In this document: positions 49,007 to 57,729 of the stretch, in pieces
Layout of the letters: each line of letters begins with the position of its first letter
Numbering within the stretch: position 1 is the stretch's first letter
Source: SAR116 cluster bacterium AG-325-I21
Lineage (GTDB): Bacteria; Pseudomonadota; Alphaproteobacteria; Puniceispirillales; Puniceispirillaceae
Length of the DNA stretch: 64,000 nucleotides
Reading direction: 5' to 3'
NCBI GenBank assembly: GCA_003282865.1
Contig: QBYK01000005.1
Coordinates: 1-64,000 of the forward strand
Program-made: the position numbers and the translations under genes
The notes under the pieces: generated by a model
What the model was told of the DNA's origin: nothing
Database searches by the model: none
Seen by the model: the letters and a program-made list of their open reading frames with translations, nothing else

Positions 49007-50513
49007 TCTCAGTGAAATCATCAGTTACGCGCCTGACATTGTTGTCGTGGGCGCGGGAAACGCAGCTTTGTGCGCTGCCATTTCTGCACGTGAAAAAGGT
49101 GCAAAAGTCTTGATCTGCGAAGCTGCCCCTCCAACTGAGCGAGGGGGCAATTCACACTTCACGGGCGGCGCTTTCAGGTTTGCATATTCAGGGGTTGACG
49201 ACATCCTTGACATTTATCCGGACATTTCCCCCAAAGAGTTAGAAAACATTGATTTTGGAAGCTACAGCGTAAATCAATATTTCGATGATATGTTTGAGCT
49301 AACACAATATAGGACAGATGCAGATCTTTGCGAAACTCTTATTCGAAATAGCCATGCAAGTGCCAAATGGGTCGCTCAGAGAGGAGTAAAGCTACAGCCT
49401 GGCCTCGGCAGACAAGCCTATCAAATTGATGGAAAATTCAAATTTTGGGGTGGTCTAGCATTGCATATTTGGGGTGGTGGACCGGAGCTATTAAAGGCTC
49501 TTTACGCTAAAGCTGACGAGCTTGAAATAGCCATCGCTTATCAAACTCCAGTCACGAAACTTCTGTTGCAGGATCAGCGCATCACAGGGATCAACGCCCA
49601 GCACAAAGGTCAATCATTTGATCTCCATTGTAAAGCTGTAATACTCGCCTGTGGCAGTTTCGAATCAAACCCCGAAATGCGCGCAAGATACCTTGGGCCC
49701 GGATGGGACCTTGCAAAAGTTAGAGGCACTAAGTTTAATATGGGTGCGGGCCTGCAGATGGCACTAAAAGCTGGTGCGATGCCATATGGAAATTGGTCTG
49801 GCTGTCATTCCGTTGCTTGGGATGTAAATGCCCCCCCCTACGGAGATCTCTCGATTGGAGACCAGTTTCAAAAACATAACTATCCCTATGGGGTCATTGT
49901 GAATCTTGATGGTGAGCGGTACGTTGATGAAGGACTTAATTTTCACAGCCATACTTACGCTAAATATGGTGGCGAAATTTTGAAACAGCCCGGCATGCAA
50001 GCCTGGCAAATTTTTGACGCTAAGTCTACGCCGCTGCTACGCAGCGAATATTTTATTCGCCGTACAACAAAAGTGGAAGCAAACTCGCTTGAAGAACTAG
50101 CTGAAAATCTAGCGGGGGTTAACCCAGGTAAATTCCTAAAGACGATCAAAAACTACAATGATGCCTGTGACGGATCAGTCACATTTAACCCAAATATTCT
50201 AGATGGTAAGAGCACAGCTGGCCTATCCATAAACAAAACCAACTGGGCCTGTCCGCTTGATACACCCCCTTATCACGCATACCATGTAACCACTGGCGTG
50301 ACGTTCACTTTTGGTGGTGTGAAAGTAACGACAAAAGCACAAGTTGAAAGCACTTTTGGTTCTGTCATTCCCGGACTTTTTGCAGCCGGTGAAATGGTGG
50401 GAGGCCTTTTTTACCATAATTATGCAAGTGGAACAGGGCTTATGTCAGGAGCTACTTTCGGACGTATAGCGGGCGCCAACGCGGTAGAATTTCTGGGAGC
50501 CAACACTCTTTAA
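48990..50513 (+). CDS. FAD-dependent tricarballylate dehydrogenase-like / FAD_binding_2 flavoprotein
   Basis: DIVVVGAGNAALCAAISAREKGAKVLICEAAPPTERGGNSHFTGGAFRFAY; C-terminal GLFAAGEMVGGLFYHNYASGTGLMSGATFGRIAG; 17-nt overlap with MmgE paralog 4. Confidence 0.88.
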   Translation: MPQLNDLSEIISYAPDIVVVGAGNAALCAAISAREKGAKVLICEAAPPTERGGNSHFTGGAFRFAYSGVDDILDIYPDISPKELENIDFGSYSVNQYFDDMFELTQYRTDADLCETLIRNSHASAKWVAQRGVKLQPGLGRQAYQIDGKFKFWGGLALHIWGGGPELLKALYAKADELEIAIAYQTPVTKLLLQDQRITGINAQHKGQSFDLHCKAVILACGSFESNPEMRARYLGPGWDLAKVRGTKFNMGAGLQMALKAGAMPYGNWSGCHSVAWDVNAPPYGDLSIGDQFQKHNYPYGVIVNLDGERYVDEGLNFHSHTYAKYGGEILKQPGMQAWQIFDAKSTPLLRSEYFIRRTTKVEANSLEELAENLAGVNPGKFLKTIKNYNDACDGSVTFNPNILDGKSTAGLSINKTNWACPLDTPPYHAYHVTTGVTFTFGGVKVTTKAQVESTFGSVIPGLFAAGEMVGGLFYHNYASGTGLMSGATFGRIAGANAVEFLGANTL

Positions 50514-51844
50514 AGATCACTAAAATCCGGTAGTTTCGAGAGGTTTTCCAATTTAAAAAGGTCCTCAAGCAACTTATCTCCGCTTTTTATTCGTTTCGCA
50601 AGCAAAAGGTACTTTTCTGATATGTCAGTTTCATCAAAGGGATTGGTTGGCATTCCCTTAAATTGGGTCATATCAATATCAAATGTAGCACCATCAGTAT
50701 GTTCGACTTCGACACGCGTGTGCCACGAGTGTTCAGCTGGCGTGTCATGTTTACACAGCTCAATCTTTGCCAACAACTGTTGGATATTCGGATCGCTAAG
50801 CAAACTCTCATTGAAATTATCAGGGTCACGCAAATCGACCACAAGACCTGCGGCAACGCAGAATGGAACAGAATATTGTGCCTGCATAATGTCAGCCGGC
50901 TGGTAAATTCTATGGTGGCTGACTATTTTCTCTGAACCAAAGACCCTTATTTTTACGATTTCAGAGAGATTTATCTCATTTGTTTCCAGAAGTTTCTTGG
51001 CTGCCATTAAAGGCGCGTGCGCCGTTATATGTATAGGGAAAGATTTAAAACAAATCATCGACGACTCCCACCGAGTTCCAAGAGCCTCATCTAGACCAGC
51101 TATTTCATATTCTGGACAAAAGGCTTCAAGCAAACCAAAGTGACCATCTATCGCCGTTTCTGGCCCCTCAAAACCTTTCATAGCCAGCTGCGCTGATTTT
51201 ACCGCAGCTTCTGCTGAGCGCCCCAGATGCAAACGTTTTACCATCCCACCGGCTTTAGATTTAGAAAACGCAAGTATCCCACCAGACATTGACGCAGCAA
51301 TACCACTTGCGTCTAAAATTTGTTTTGAACTTGCGCCCAAAGCTGAGGCACACGCAATTGCACCACCCACGGGCCCTATGACCCCTGGTGCATGAAACCC
51401 TCGTCGTTCGAGCGAATGTTTAGTGGCAACTCCCAGGCGGGATAGAGCTTCAAGCCCGGCAGCTGCAGATACGAGCAGCTGTTTTCCCGATAACTTATGC
51501 TCTTGCGCCAATGCTAAAAGGGGGCACATTATTGCAGCGCCAGGGTGCACACCAGCCCCCGGAAAACGCAAATTATCCTGTTCAAATGCATGACAATAAG
51601 CGCCCATCAACAGCGCCGCATTACTTGCTGGCAAACCGTTTCTTGGAAAAGTGGGGAAAGCACAATTGCCACTGCTGTTATCATCCACAACTACATCCCG
51701 TAGCTTTTTAGACCACGGTTTGGAGGAACCGTACAGCGCGCACGCAAGTGCATCAATGAAACTGTGTTTTAGAGTCCTTACAACCTCTGGTGGTAAACTC
51801 TCAAAAACAAGCTTGGACGCAAAGTCTGCTAATTTAAGATTCAT
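50510..51844 (-). CDS. MmgE/PrpD family protein (paralog 5)
   Basis: LLMGAYCHAFEQDNLRFPGAGVHPGAAIMCPLLALAQ and VKRLHLGRSAEAAVKSAQLA. Confidence 0.92.
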   Translation of the reverse strand: MNLKLADFASKLVFESLPPEVVRTLKHSFIDALACALYGSSKPWSKKLRDVVVDDNSSGNCAFPTFPRNGLPASNAALLMGAYCHAFEQDNLRFPGAGVHPGAAIMCPLLALAQEHKLSGKQLLVSAAAGLEALSRLGVATKHSLERRGFHAPGVIGPVGGAIACASALGASSKQILDASGIAASMSGGILAFSKSKAGGMVKRLHLGRSAEAAVKSAQLAMKGFEGPETAIDGHFGLLEAFCPEYEIAGLDEALGTRWESSMICFKSFPIHITAHAPLMAAKKLLETNEINLSEIVKIRVFGSEKIVSHHRIYQPADIMQAQYSVPFCVAAGLVVDLRDPDNFNESLLSDPNIQQLLAKIELCKHDTPAEHSWHTRVEVEHTDGATFDIDMTQFKGMPTNPFDETDISEKYLLLAKRIKSGDKLLEDLFKLENLSKLPDFSDL

Positions 51845-51895
51845 TGCCGTTGTTACCGATTATTATCTATGTTGAAATATTAAAGAGCAATAGTG

Positions 51896-51916
51896 TCTAT
51901 CAGTCCAGCTGATAGA
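51896..51916. promoter_or_regulatory. perfect 21-bp interrupted dyad in divergent intergenic region
   Basis: TCTATCAG-TCCAG-CTGATAGA between MmgE paralog 5 (-) and capA-like gene (+). Confidence 0.5.
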
Positions 51917-51953
51917 ACAATCAACCCAAGCAATTGAGTAGAGTCGATTTTTT

Positions 51954-53030
51954 ATGTCAGCTGAACAGAAGATTATAGTGACTGGCGATCTAAACTTCAT
52001 GGGTTTGGGACAAGCTAAAAAGGTGTTCGATCGCATTAAACCAGAGCTGCAGGCAGCAGATGTGGTAATTTCAAACCTGGAGTGCTGTTTTTATGATGAC
52101 AAACTTGCTGAACAAAATCAGGCTGAAACCGGGCATTTTTACCCGCGATCCGGACAGCGTGAGGGTTTTTACGCCGAACCTGGCGCGGTCTTAGCGTTAA
52201 AAACAGCCAATGTGAGCATCGTTGGCAACGCTAATAACTGCAATTACGGAGATGCAGCGATTAGATCAACTATCGACGTCCTCCAAAATCAAAAAATTCC
52301 CTTTTCTGGTGTCGGCACAGATTGGAAGCAAGCCTGCCAGCCAGCATTTTTTCACACTAAGGATCTAAAAATTGGGTTCATTCAGCGTACCTCTGTTTAC
52401 TGGCCGAACAATCACGAGGCATCAATGCACAATCCAGGTGTTGCGACGTTAAAAATCCATACTGCCTACAGCCCACAATTGGATGGATACGCAGCTAACC
52501 GACCTGGCACACCACCAGATATATACACATGGGTAGATCGCATTTATCTCGACGATCTTGTCCACCAGATTAGACAGCTCAAGGAAACTAACGATATAGT
52601 CATCGCATCGTTCCACTGGGGCTATCGGGAAGAGATCCTCGACTACATGCGTGAAACTGCCCGTGCCGCCATTGATGCAGGCGCTGACATCATTTTTGGG
52701 CATGGCCCACATATGCCTCTTCCAGTCGAAATTTACCGTTCAAAACCAATCTTCTTTGGGCTTGGCAGCTTCGTTTTCCATAATGGGCATCGCGGAAAAA
52801 CTCACGGGCATTGGTTAGGGATGATGGGACAAATTGACATACAAAATAAACAAGTTAAATCGTTTGGGTTTTCTCTCGTCAGACGTGATAAAAAAAATCA
52901 GACCTATATTTGCGACCCGGCAAATGAAATGGGGGCGCTAGAGCCAATTTTTTCAGCTATGCGCTCTTGTGGCATTGATTTTTTTATTAGAAGCCAAACA
53001 ATTGATATCAAAACTTCTAAATCAGAATGA
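51954..53030 (+). CDS. CapA family protein (metallophosphatase-like fold)
   Basis: VTGDLNFMGLG, VISNLECCF, GNANNCNYGDAAIRSTIDVL, IASFHWGYREEILDYMRETARAAIDAGADIIFGHGPHMPLPVEIYRSKPIFFGLGSFVF; no obvious signal peptide. Confidence 0.87.
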   Translation: MSAEQKIIVTGDLNFMGLGQAKKVFDRIKPELQAADVVISNLECCFYDDKLAEQNQAETGHFYPRSGQREGFYAEPGAVLALKTANVSIVGNANNCNYGDAAIRSTIDVLQNQKIPFSGVGTDWKQACQPAFFHTKDLKIGFIQRTSVYWPNNHEASMHNPGVATLKIHTAYSPQLDGYAANRPGTPPDIYTWVDRIYLDDLVHQIRQLKETNDIVIASFHWGYREEILDYMRETARAAIDAGADIIFGHGPHMPLPVEIYRSKPIFFGLGSFVFHNGHRGKTHGHWLGMMGQIDIQNKQVKSFGFSLVRRDKKNQTYICDPANEMGALEPIFSAMRSCGIDFFIRSQTIDIKTSKSE

Positions 53031-53072
53031 ACACGCTAGCCAAGAGTGCCGCAGAGCCACGAAGGTCAGAAC

Positions 53073-55064
53073 CTATTGCAAGGGCCAGGGCAAATTAATG
53101 CCGGCAGAATCCTGTAAAAAACCTGTTGGATACTGAAGAGTCAGCCGATCAGACAGGACGCCGAGAAAAATTACAAACAGCAACGCACCTGAAGTACTCT
53201 TTAACAGTGATAGCCGTGCTTTAATGAGAAGAAAAATGAGAATAAACCCTGCAATTCCGATTACAAAACCGACCAAAGCCGAAAATAGCAACATTCCGGC
53301 AATCCACAAAATATAGTGTTCGTTACTCTTGGAGAGCCCGCCAGAGGTGGTAGCAACACGCTCTGTATCATAATACGATGAGTTCGGCCCATCCGCTTTT
53401 ATCATTTGAAAGACGAGAGGCACCAAAAAGGCAATCGTCAGACTAGTCGCAAAAATTGGAAATAATCCGGTAAGATAATCATATTGAATTGCATCAAAAA
53501 ACAGCAGGCAAATAAAACCAAACAAAAACAGTAGAAATGTCAGCTGCGGCAATGAATTTTTATTGCTATGAGCCTCATCTTTATCGACCTTGCCTGATTT
53601 TGCCTTAAACTTAACAACAGCAAAAACTGACAGCCCTGTTAAAGCGGAAAGAACCAAAACTAATGGTCGTTCAAAGGCAGAGAGTCCATATACGGTAAAG
53701 GTTTGATACACTAATTCTTCTACTTGATCGGCCAATACAAACCCAATTAACAAAGCTGGTCTTGGCCACCCAAAGCGCTTCATATAAATGCCCAGAACAC
53801 TTACAATAAACAACGCTATTAGATCACCCCACGAACGCGTCGCCTGAAACGCGGCAAAGAAAATAAGACCAAACATAATTGGCGCCAGCAACGTATATTT
53901 GATCGTGGTTAATTTAGAGATTTGTGGTGCTAAAAAAAAGCAAGTTCCAGCGCCAAGAATATTTGCCAAAGCGACCGACCAAATAATGAGATAAACAAGA
54001 TCAAGGTCATCAGTAACCATTTCTACCCCGGGTTCGATGCCAATAAGCACAAAACCACCGAGTAAAATAGCCATACTTCCTGATCCAGGAATGCCAAACA
54101 ACAAAGTCGGAACCAGGGCTCCTCCCTCTTTCGCATTGTTAGCGGACTCTGGTGCAATGACCCCTCGAATGTCACCAGTGCCGTAACGCTCTTTATTATT
54201 CGTAGTTTGCATCGCGTGACCATAAGCGATCCAGTCAATGACGGTACCACCCAACCCGGGCAAAGCACCAACAAGGCATCCAATTGCAGCACAGCGCAAC
54301 GAAAGCCACTTATTGGCCAGCCAATCCTTTAAACCAGCAGTCCAGCCCTGACCCATCAAAGGTTTTTCCGAGATGGTTTCCTGACGCCTCAATAAATCAA
54401 CAATTTCCGGGGTGGCAAACATAGCCAAACCAACGACAACCAAAGGTAACGGGTCGATGAGATAGTCAGTGCCAAAATCTAAACGCTCAATGCCGGTAAA
54501 AGGTGCGGCACCAAGTGACCCGAGCATTAACCCCAAACCACAGGATGCTAGTCCTTTCCATGCGTTTGCGCCCGTCAGCATCCCAACCATAGTCAGAGCA
54601 AGCACCACAAGCATCATTTGCTCTCCAAAACCGATCGCGAGTATAATTGGCATAGCAAAGAAAATTGCAACGGAAAGCACGAGAGCACCAAAAACACCAC
54701 CGAACATCGACGAAATGAAAGCTGCTGACAGTGCGCGCGCACCCTCGCCTTTTTTGGCGAGAGGAAACCCGTCAAGAACGGTTGCCTGCGATCCCGATGT
54801 TCCAGGGATACCCATAAGAACTGAGGGGAATGTGTCTGATGTTGTCGTGACTGACTGAAGGCCGATCATCATTGCTAAAGCCAGGCTTGGATCCATACCA
54901 AATACAAATGGTAGCAATAGAGCTAGACCAGCGGTGCCCCCCAAACCAGGCAAAATGCCAACAATAAGGCCGATCGCAACACCAAAAAATAGGTGTAAAA
55001 TGTGCACGGGGCTTGTGATTGCGACCAGAGCGGCAATTCCAGCATCAAGCATATTCCCTCTCAA
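53073..55064 (-). CDS. tripartite tricarboxylate transporter permease, TctA with fused TctB-like C-terminal domain
   Basis: GLIVGILPGLGGTAGLALLLPFVFGMDPSLALAMMIGLQSVTTTSDTFPSVLMGIPGTSGSQATVLDGFPLAKKGEGARAL; 663 aa with an extra ~150-aa hydrophobic C-terminal segment; no separate tctB. Confidence 0.9.
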   Translation of the reverse strand: MRGNMLDAGIAALVAITSPVHILHLFFGVAIGLIVGILPGLGGTAGLALLLPFVFGMDPSLALAMMIGLQSVTTTSDTFPSVLMGIPGTSGSQATVLDGFPLAKKGEGARALSAAFISSMFGGVFGALVLSVAIFFAMPIILAIGFGEQMMLVVLALTMVGMLTGANAWKGLASCGLGLMLGSLGAAPFTGIERLDFGTDYLIDPLPLVVVGLAMFATPEIVDLLRRQETISEKPLMGQGWTAGLKDWLANKWLSLRCAAIGCLVGALPGLGGTVIDWIAYGHAMQTTNNKERYGTGDIRGVIAPESANNAKEGGALVPTLLFGIPGSGSMAILLGGFVLIGIEPGVEMVTDDLDLVYLIIWSVALANILGAGTCFFLAPQISKLTTIKYTLLAPIMFGLIFFAAFQATRSWGDLIALFIVSVLGIYMKRFGWPRPALLIGFVLADQVEELVYQTFTVYGLSAFERPLVLVLSALTGLSVFAVVKFKAKSGKVDKDEAHSNKNSLPQLTFLLFLFGFICLLFFDAIQYDYLTGLFPIFATSLTIAFLVPLVFQMIKADGPNSSYYDTERVATTSGGLSKSNEHYILWIAGMLLFSALVGFVIGIAGFILIFLLIKARLSLLKSTSGALLFVIFLGVLSDRLTLQYPTGFLQDSAGINLPWPLQ

Positions 55065-55080
55065 ACCCCTTGTAAACTAG

Positions 55081-55109
55081 TAGAGCCGCGCGCAGGACGA
55101 ACGGCTCTA
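55081..55109. other. intergenic stem-loop between tctC-like and tctA-like genes
   Basis: TAGAGCCG (55081-55088) / CGGCTCTA (55102-55109), perfect 8-bp arms, 13-nt loop. Confidence 0.5.
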
Positions 55110-55131
55110 GTTTTATTATGCAATTCAAGAT

Positions 55132-56232
55132 TTACATCTTTACTTTGAACTTTTCACCAAGCTCTTTACTCATCCATTTTCTTGCCGACGGCTTAATCTT
55201 AAAACCAGCTGCCATTACCGGCTTTGCAGCCTTACCGTAATAAACAGGCAAACTTCCGACTGTTTTCTTGATAGCCTTTGCCGCCTTGGGATCCTTAGCT
55301 ATACGTTTCATAGCTGAAATGTAAGTTTTAACTATCTCTTTTGGCGTTCCAGGCGGTAACGCAACAAGCTTTGACATAACTCTAAGCCCAGAGATATTTA
55401 AATAAGCATCATAAGCGGGTCCTTTTGGTGCCTTCCCAAATGCAGCTCGATAGAACTCTTCCATTGTTGGCACGTCCGGTGCGTCCGGATCGCGAAGTCT
55501 TTTACCATCAGGACCATTATAACCAAACGCGAACATTGGCACAGTTTTAAACTTTGATTTGCCAACGACTTTCTTCAGATACGGGCCTGTTCCATCAACA
55601 TTTGCCATAATCTCCTGCCTAAAAAAGGCTTTGCGCTGTTTCGAGGTACTCAAACCAAAAACTGGTTTCACATTAGCACCCATAATCCGCCAAGAGATAT
55701 AATCACTTAGCTCCGCTGATGTCGGTGTTTTCATGCCTATTACGACAGCTTTAGATTGCGCCTTTGCAACATCGCCCGCAGGGTCGCTCATACCACCTTT
55801 GACGCCCATCTTTTCCGCGTTGACGTAAACAATCGCTCCCCTCAGCATGAGCATGATTGGCTCCCATGACATCGGGTTATATTTGATTTTGTCGCCACCT
55901 ATAGCATACGCCACAAATGTCGAAGTTGAGCCCATGCCTATAACGGTACCATCCTTTTTTGCCGTGCGTTGAAACTTATTTGTGCCAGTGACACCACCAC
56001 CCCCAGGTTGGTTTAAAACGATGACCTCTGGGTTGCCGGGAAGTTCCTTTTGAAGATAAGGCGCAAACAAACGCGCTAGACCATCCGTGCCCCCACCCTC
56101 TTTAAAGGGCACAATCATCGTGATTTTCTTTCCACTGAAATCAACAGCCCATGCTGGCAATATACTCACGGTGCTGATCAGAAAGCCTGCTAAAGCTGCA
56201 ATAGAAGTTCTGATTAAAATTTTTAAACTCAT
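55132..56232 (-). CDS. tripartite tricarboxylate transporter substrate-binding protein (TctC/Bug-like)
   Basis: Signal peptide MSLKILIRTSIAALAGFLISTVSILPAWA, VPFKEGGGTDGLARLFAPYLQKELPGNPEVIVLNQPGGGGVTGTN; GGAGGAAG RBS before ATG at 56232 (track start 56280). Confidence 0.9.
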   Translation of the reverse strand: MSLKILIRTSIAALAGFLISTVSILPAWAVDFSGKKITMIVPFKEGGGTDGLARLFAPYLQKELPGNPEVIVLNQPGGGGVTGTNKFQRTAKKDGTVIGMGSTSTFVAYAIGGDKIKYNPMSWEPIMLMLRGAIVYVNAEKMGVKGGMSDPAGDVAKAQSKAVVIGMKTPTSAELSDYISWRIMGANVKPVFGLSTSKQRKAFFRQEIMANVDGTGPYLKKVVGKSKFKTVPMFAFGYNGPDGKRLRDPDAPDVPTMEEFYRAAFGKAPKGPAYDAYLNISGLRVMSKLVALPPGTPKEIVKTYISAMKRIAKDPKAAKAIKKTVGSLPVYYGKAAKPVMAAGFKIKPSARKWMSKELGEKFKVKM

Positions 56233-56327
56233 ATCTTCCTCCAATCTTCTTTTGAATGATTCGAAACTTTCTGAGGTCATGTTAGAACAAGTGTCGAATT
56301 ATACAACCCCTAGTCTACTGTTGATTT

Positions 56328-57704
56328 TTAGTCAGAATACCCTTTAGCAACTGCCGCAAAACCAGACATATCTTTTTGCGTTGAAATATTCGCTAGATAG
56401 TCGAGGAGAAGTTCTCCTCTGGTTTTCGACCATCGACCATGCTTTATATTGCTCATGAATTTTTCAGTAATTTGCTGTTCCGTCAGTGGTTCGTGTTTTC
56501 CACCTCGCATATGCGGCTGATTGATTTCAATAATCTCACCAGATTTAAGTGTAACCATCACATGTCCTGTGTAGTTTTTTGGATACTCATTTGATGGATC
56601 AATCTCATAACTAATGAGTTTAGACAGGTTGAGCACTTCAGGGTCGTTCACGCGATCATCCGTAAATTGGTTAAGGCCAGCATCACCATCAAAAAATCCA
56701 ACAGCCATACAAAATGGCATTGAGAACTTCGCCGCATAGCCGGATGAAGGTCTATATTTAGCCTCCAAAGGCTCCCAAAGCCGATGAACCAAACCTTCTC
56801 CAGTCTTGCACAATATTCTACTGATTTCATTTACTTTTATTCCACGCTTGCGCAGCGAAATCATACAGTCAATGTAAGGATGAATCATTGTGCCACACGC
56901 ATAAGGCTTAAAAACAATGTCCTGCGCCAGCCAGCTTGAGCCCAAACGGTCTAACATTTCAGTAAAATCTGGTGCAGCTGTCGGCGCAAAAGCATGAAAG
57001 AAACTGTGCGGACCATCTAAAACAGTTTTTGGCGAAAAAAACCCGGACCGAGCAATCAGTGCAGCCTTCACACCACTTTGAGCTGCCCAACCAGGATGTA
57101 GCCTTTTTGTCCATGTTCCCTCAGTCAGATACTCTAAAATACCAGAAGCAAAACTGCCAGCTATACCAAACGCAGCTGTGGTTTCCTTTTTACTAAGTCC
57201 TAGGGTCACGGCACTTGCCGCTGCCGCACCCATTGCGCCAATAACACCAACCGGATGAAAACCAGCTTTATGAATATGACCTGGTGCCACGGTATTGATA
57301 CGGCATACTGCCTCTAGACCAGCACAAACTCCTAGAAAAACTCGCTCCCCAGTCAAGTTGAATCGCTCACCGACAGCAAGTGCTGCAGGTATAGTCATCG
57401 CGCCTACTCGGATAGGTGCACCCTCGAGAGTGTCATCAAAATCTTCACCATGCGTACCTACACCATTCAAAAGAGCAGCACCCGCAGCATCAAGTCCTCT
57501 AAAATGTCCAATTGCGGTGCAAATACCATCATTGTCCCAGCTGGATATTAGCTGTTTAGAATACAGCTCTGGCGCAGCCGCAATGCATAGGCCAGCAGCG
57601 TCCACCAAATCAAGAACAGCAACCTCATTCATCCTCGGACCAATATCCTCAATAGTCATAGACGACAACCAATCGGAAAATACTTCGGTTACAGTATCAC
57701 CCAT
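56328..57704 (-). CDS. MmgE/PrpD family protein (paralog 6)
   Basis: LLNGVGTHGEDFDDTLEGAPIRVGAMTIPAALAVGE and TKRLHPGWAAQSGVKAALIA; ATG at 57704 preferred over 57737. Confidence 0.92.
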   Translation of the reverse strand: MGDTVTEVFSDWLSSMTIEDIGPRMNEVAVLDLVDAAGLCIAAAPELYSKQLISSWDNDGICTAIGHFRGLDAAGAALLNGVGTHGEDFDDTLEGAPIRVGAMTIPAALAVGERFNLTGERVFLGVCAGLEAVCRINTVAPGHIHKAGFHPVGVIGAMGAAAASAVTLGLSKKETTAAFGIAGSFASGILEYLTEGTWTKRLHPGWAAQSGVKAALIARSGFFSPKTVLDGPHSFFHAFAPTAAPDFTEMLDRLGSSWLAQDIVFKPYACGTMIHPYIDCMISLRKRGIKVNEISRILCKTGEGLVHRLWEPLEAKYRPSSGYAAKFSMPFCMAVGFFDGDAGLNQFTDDRVNDPEVLNLSKLISYEIDPSNEYPKNYTGHVMVTLKSGEIIEINQPHMRGGKHEPLTEQQITEKFMSNIKHGRWSKTRGELLLDYLANISTQKDMSGFAAVAKGYSD

Positions 57705-57729
57705 TATTTTTTCCTCAGTTTTATCTCGC

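Noticed and set aside
54469-54858. 129-aa plus-strand ORF
   Set aside because: Antisense to the TctA-like gene; no domain.
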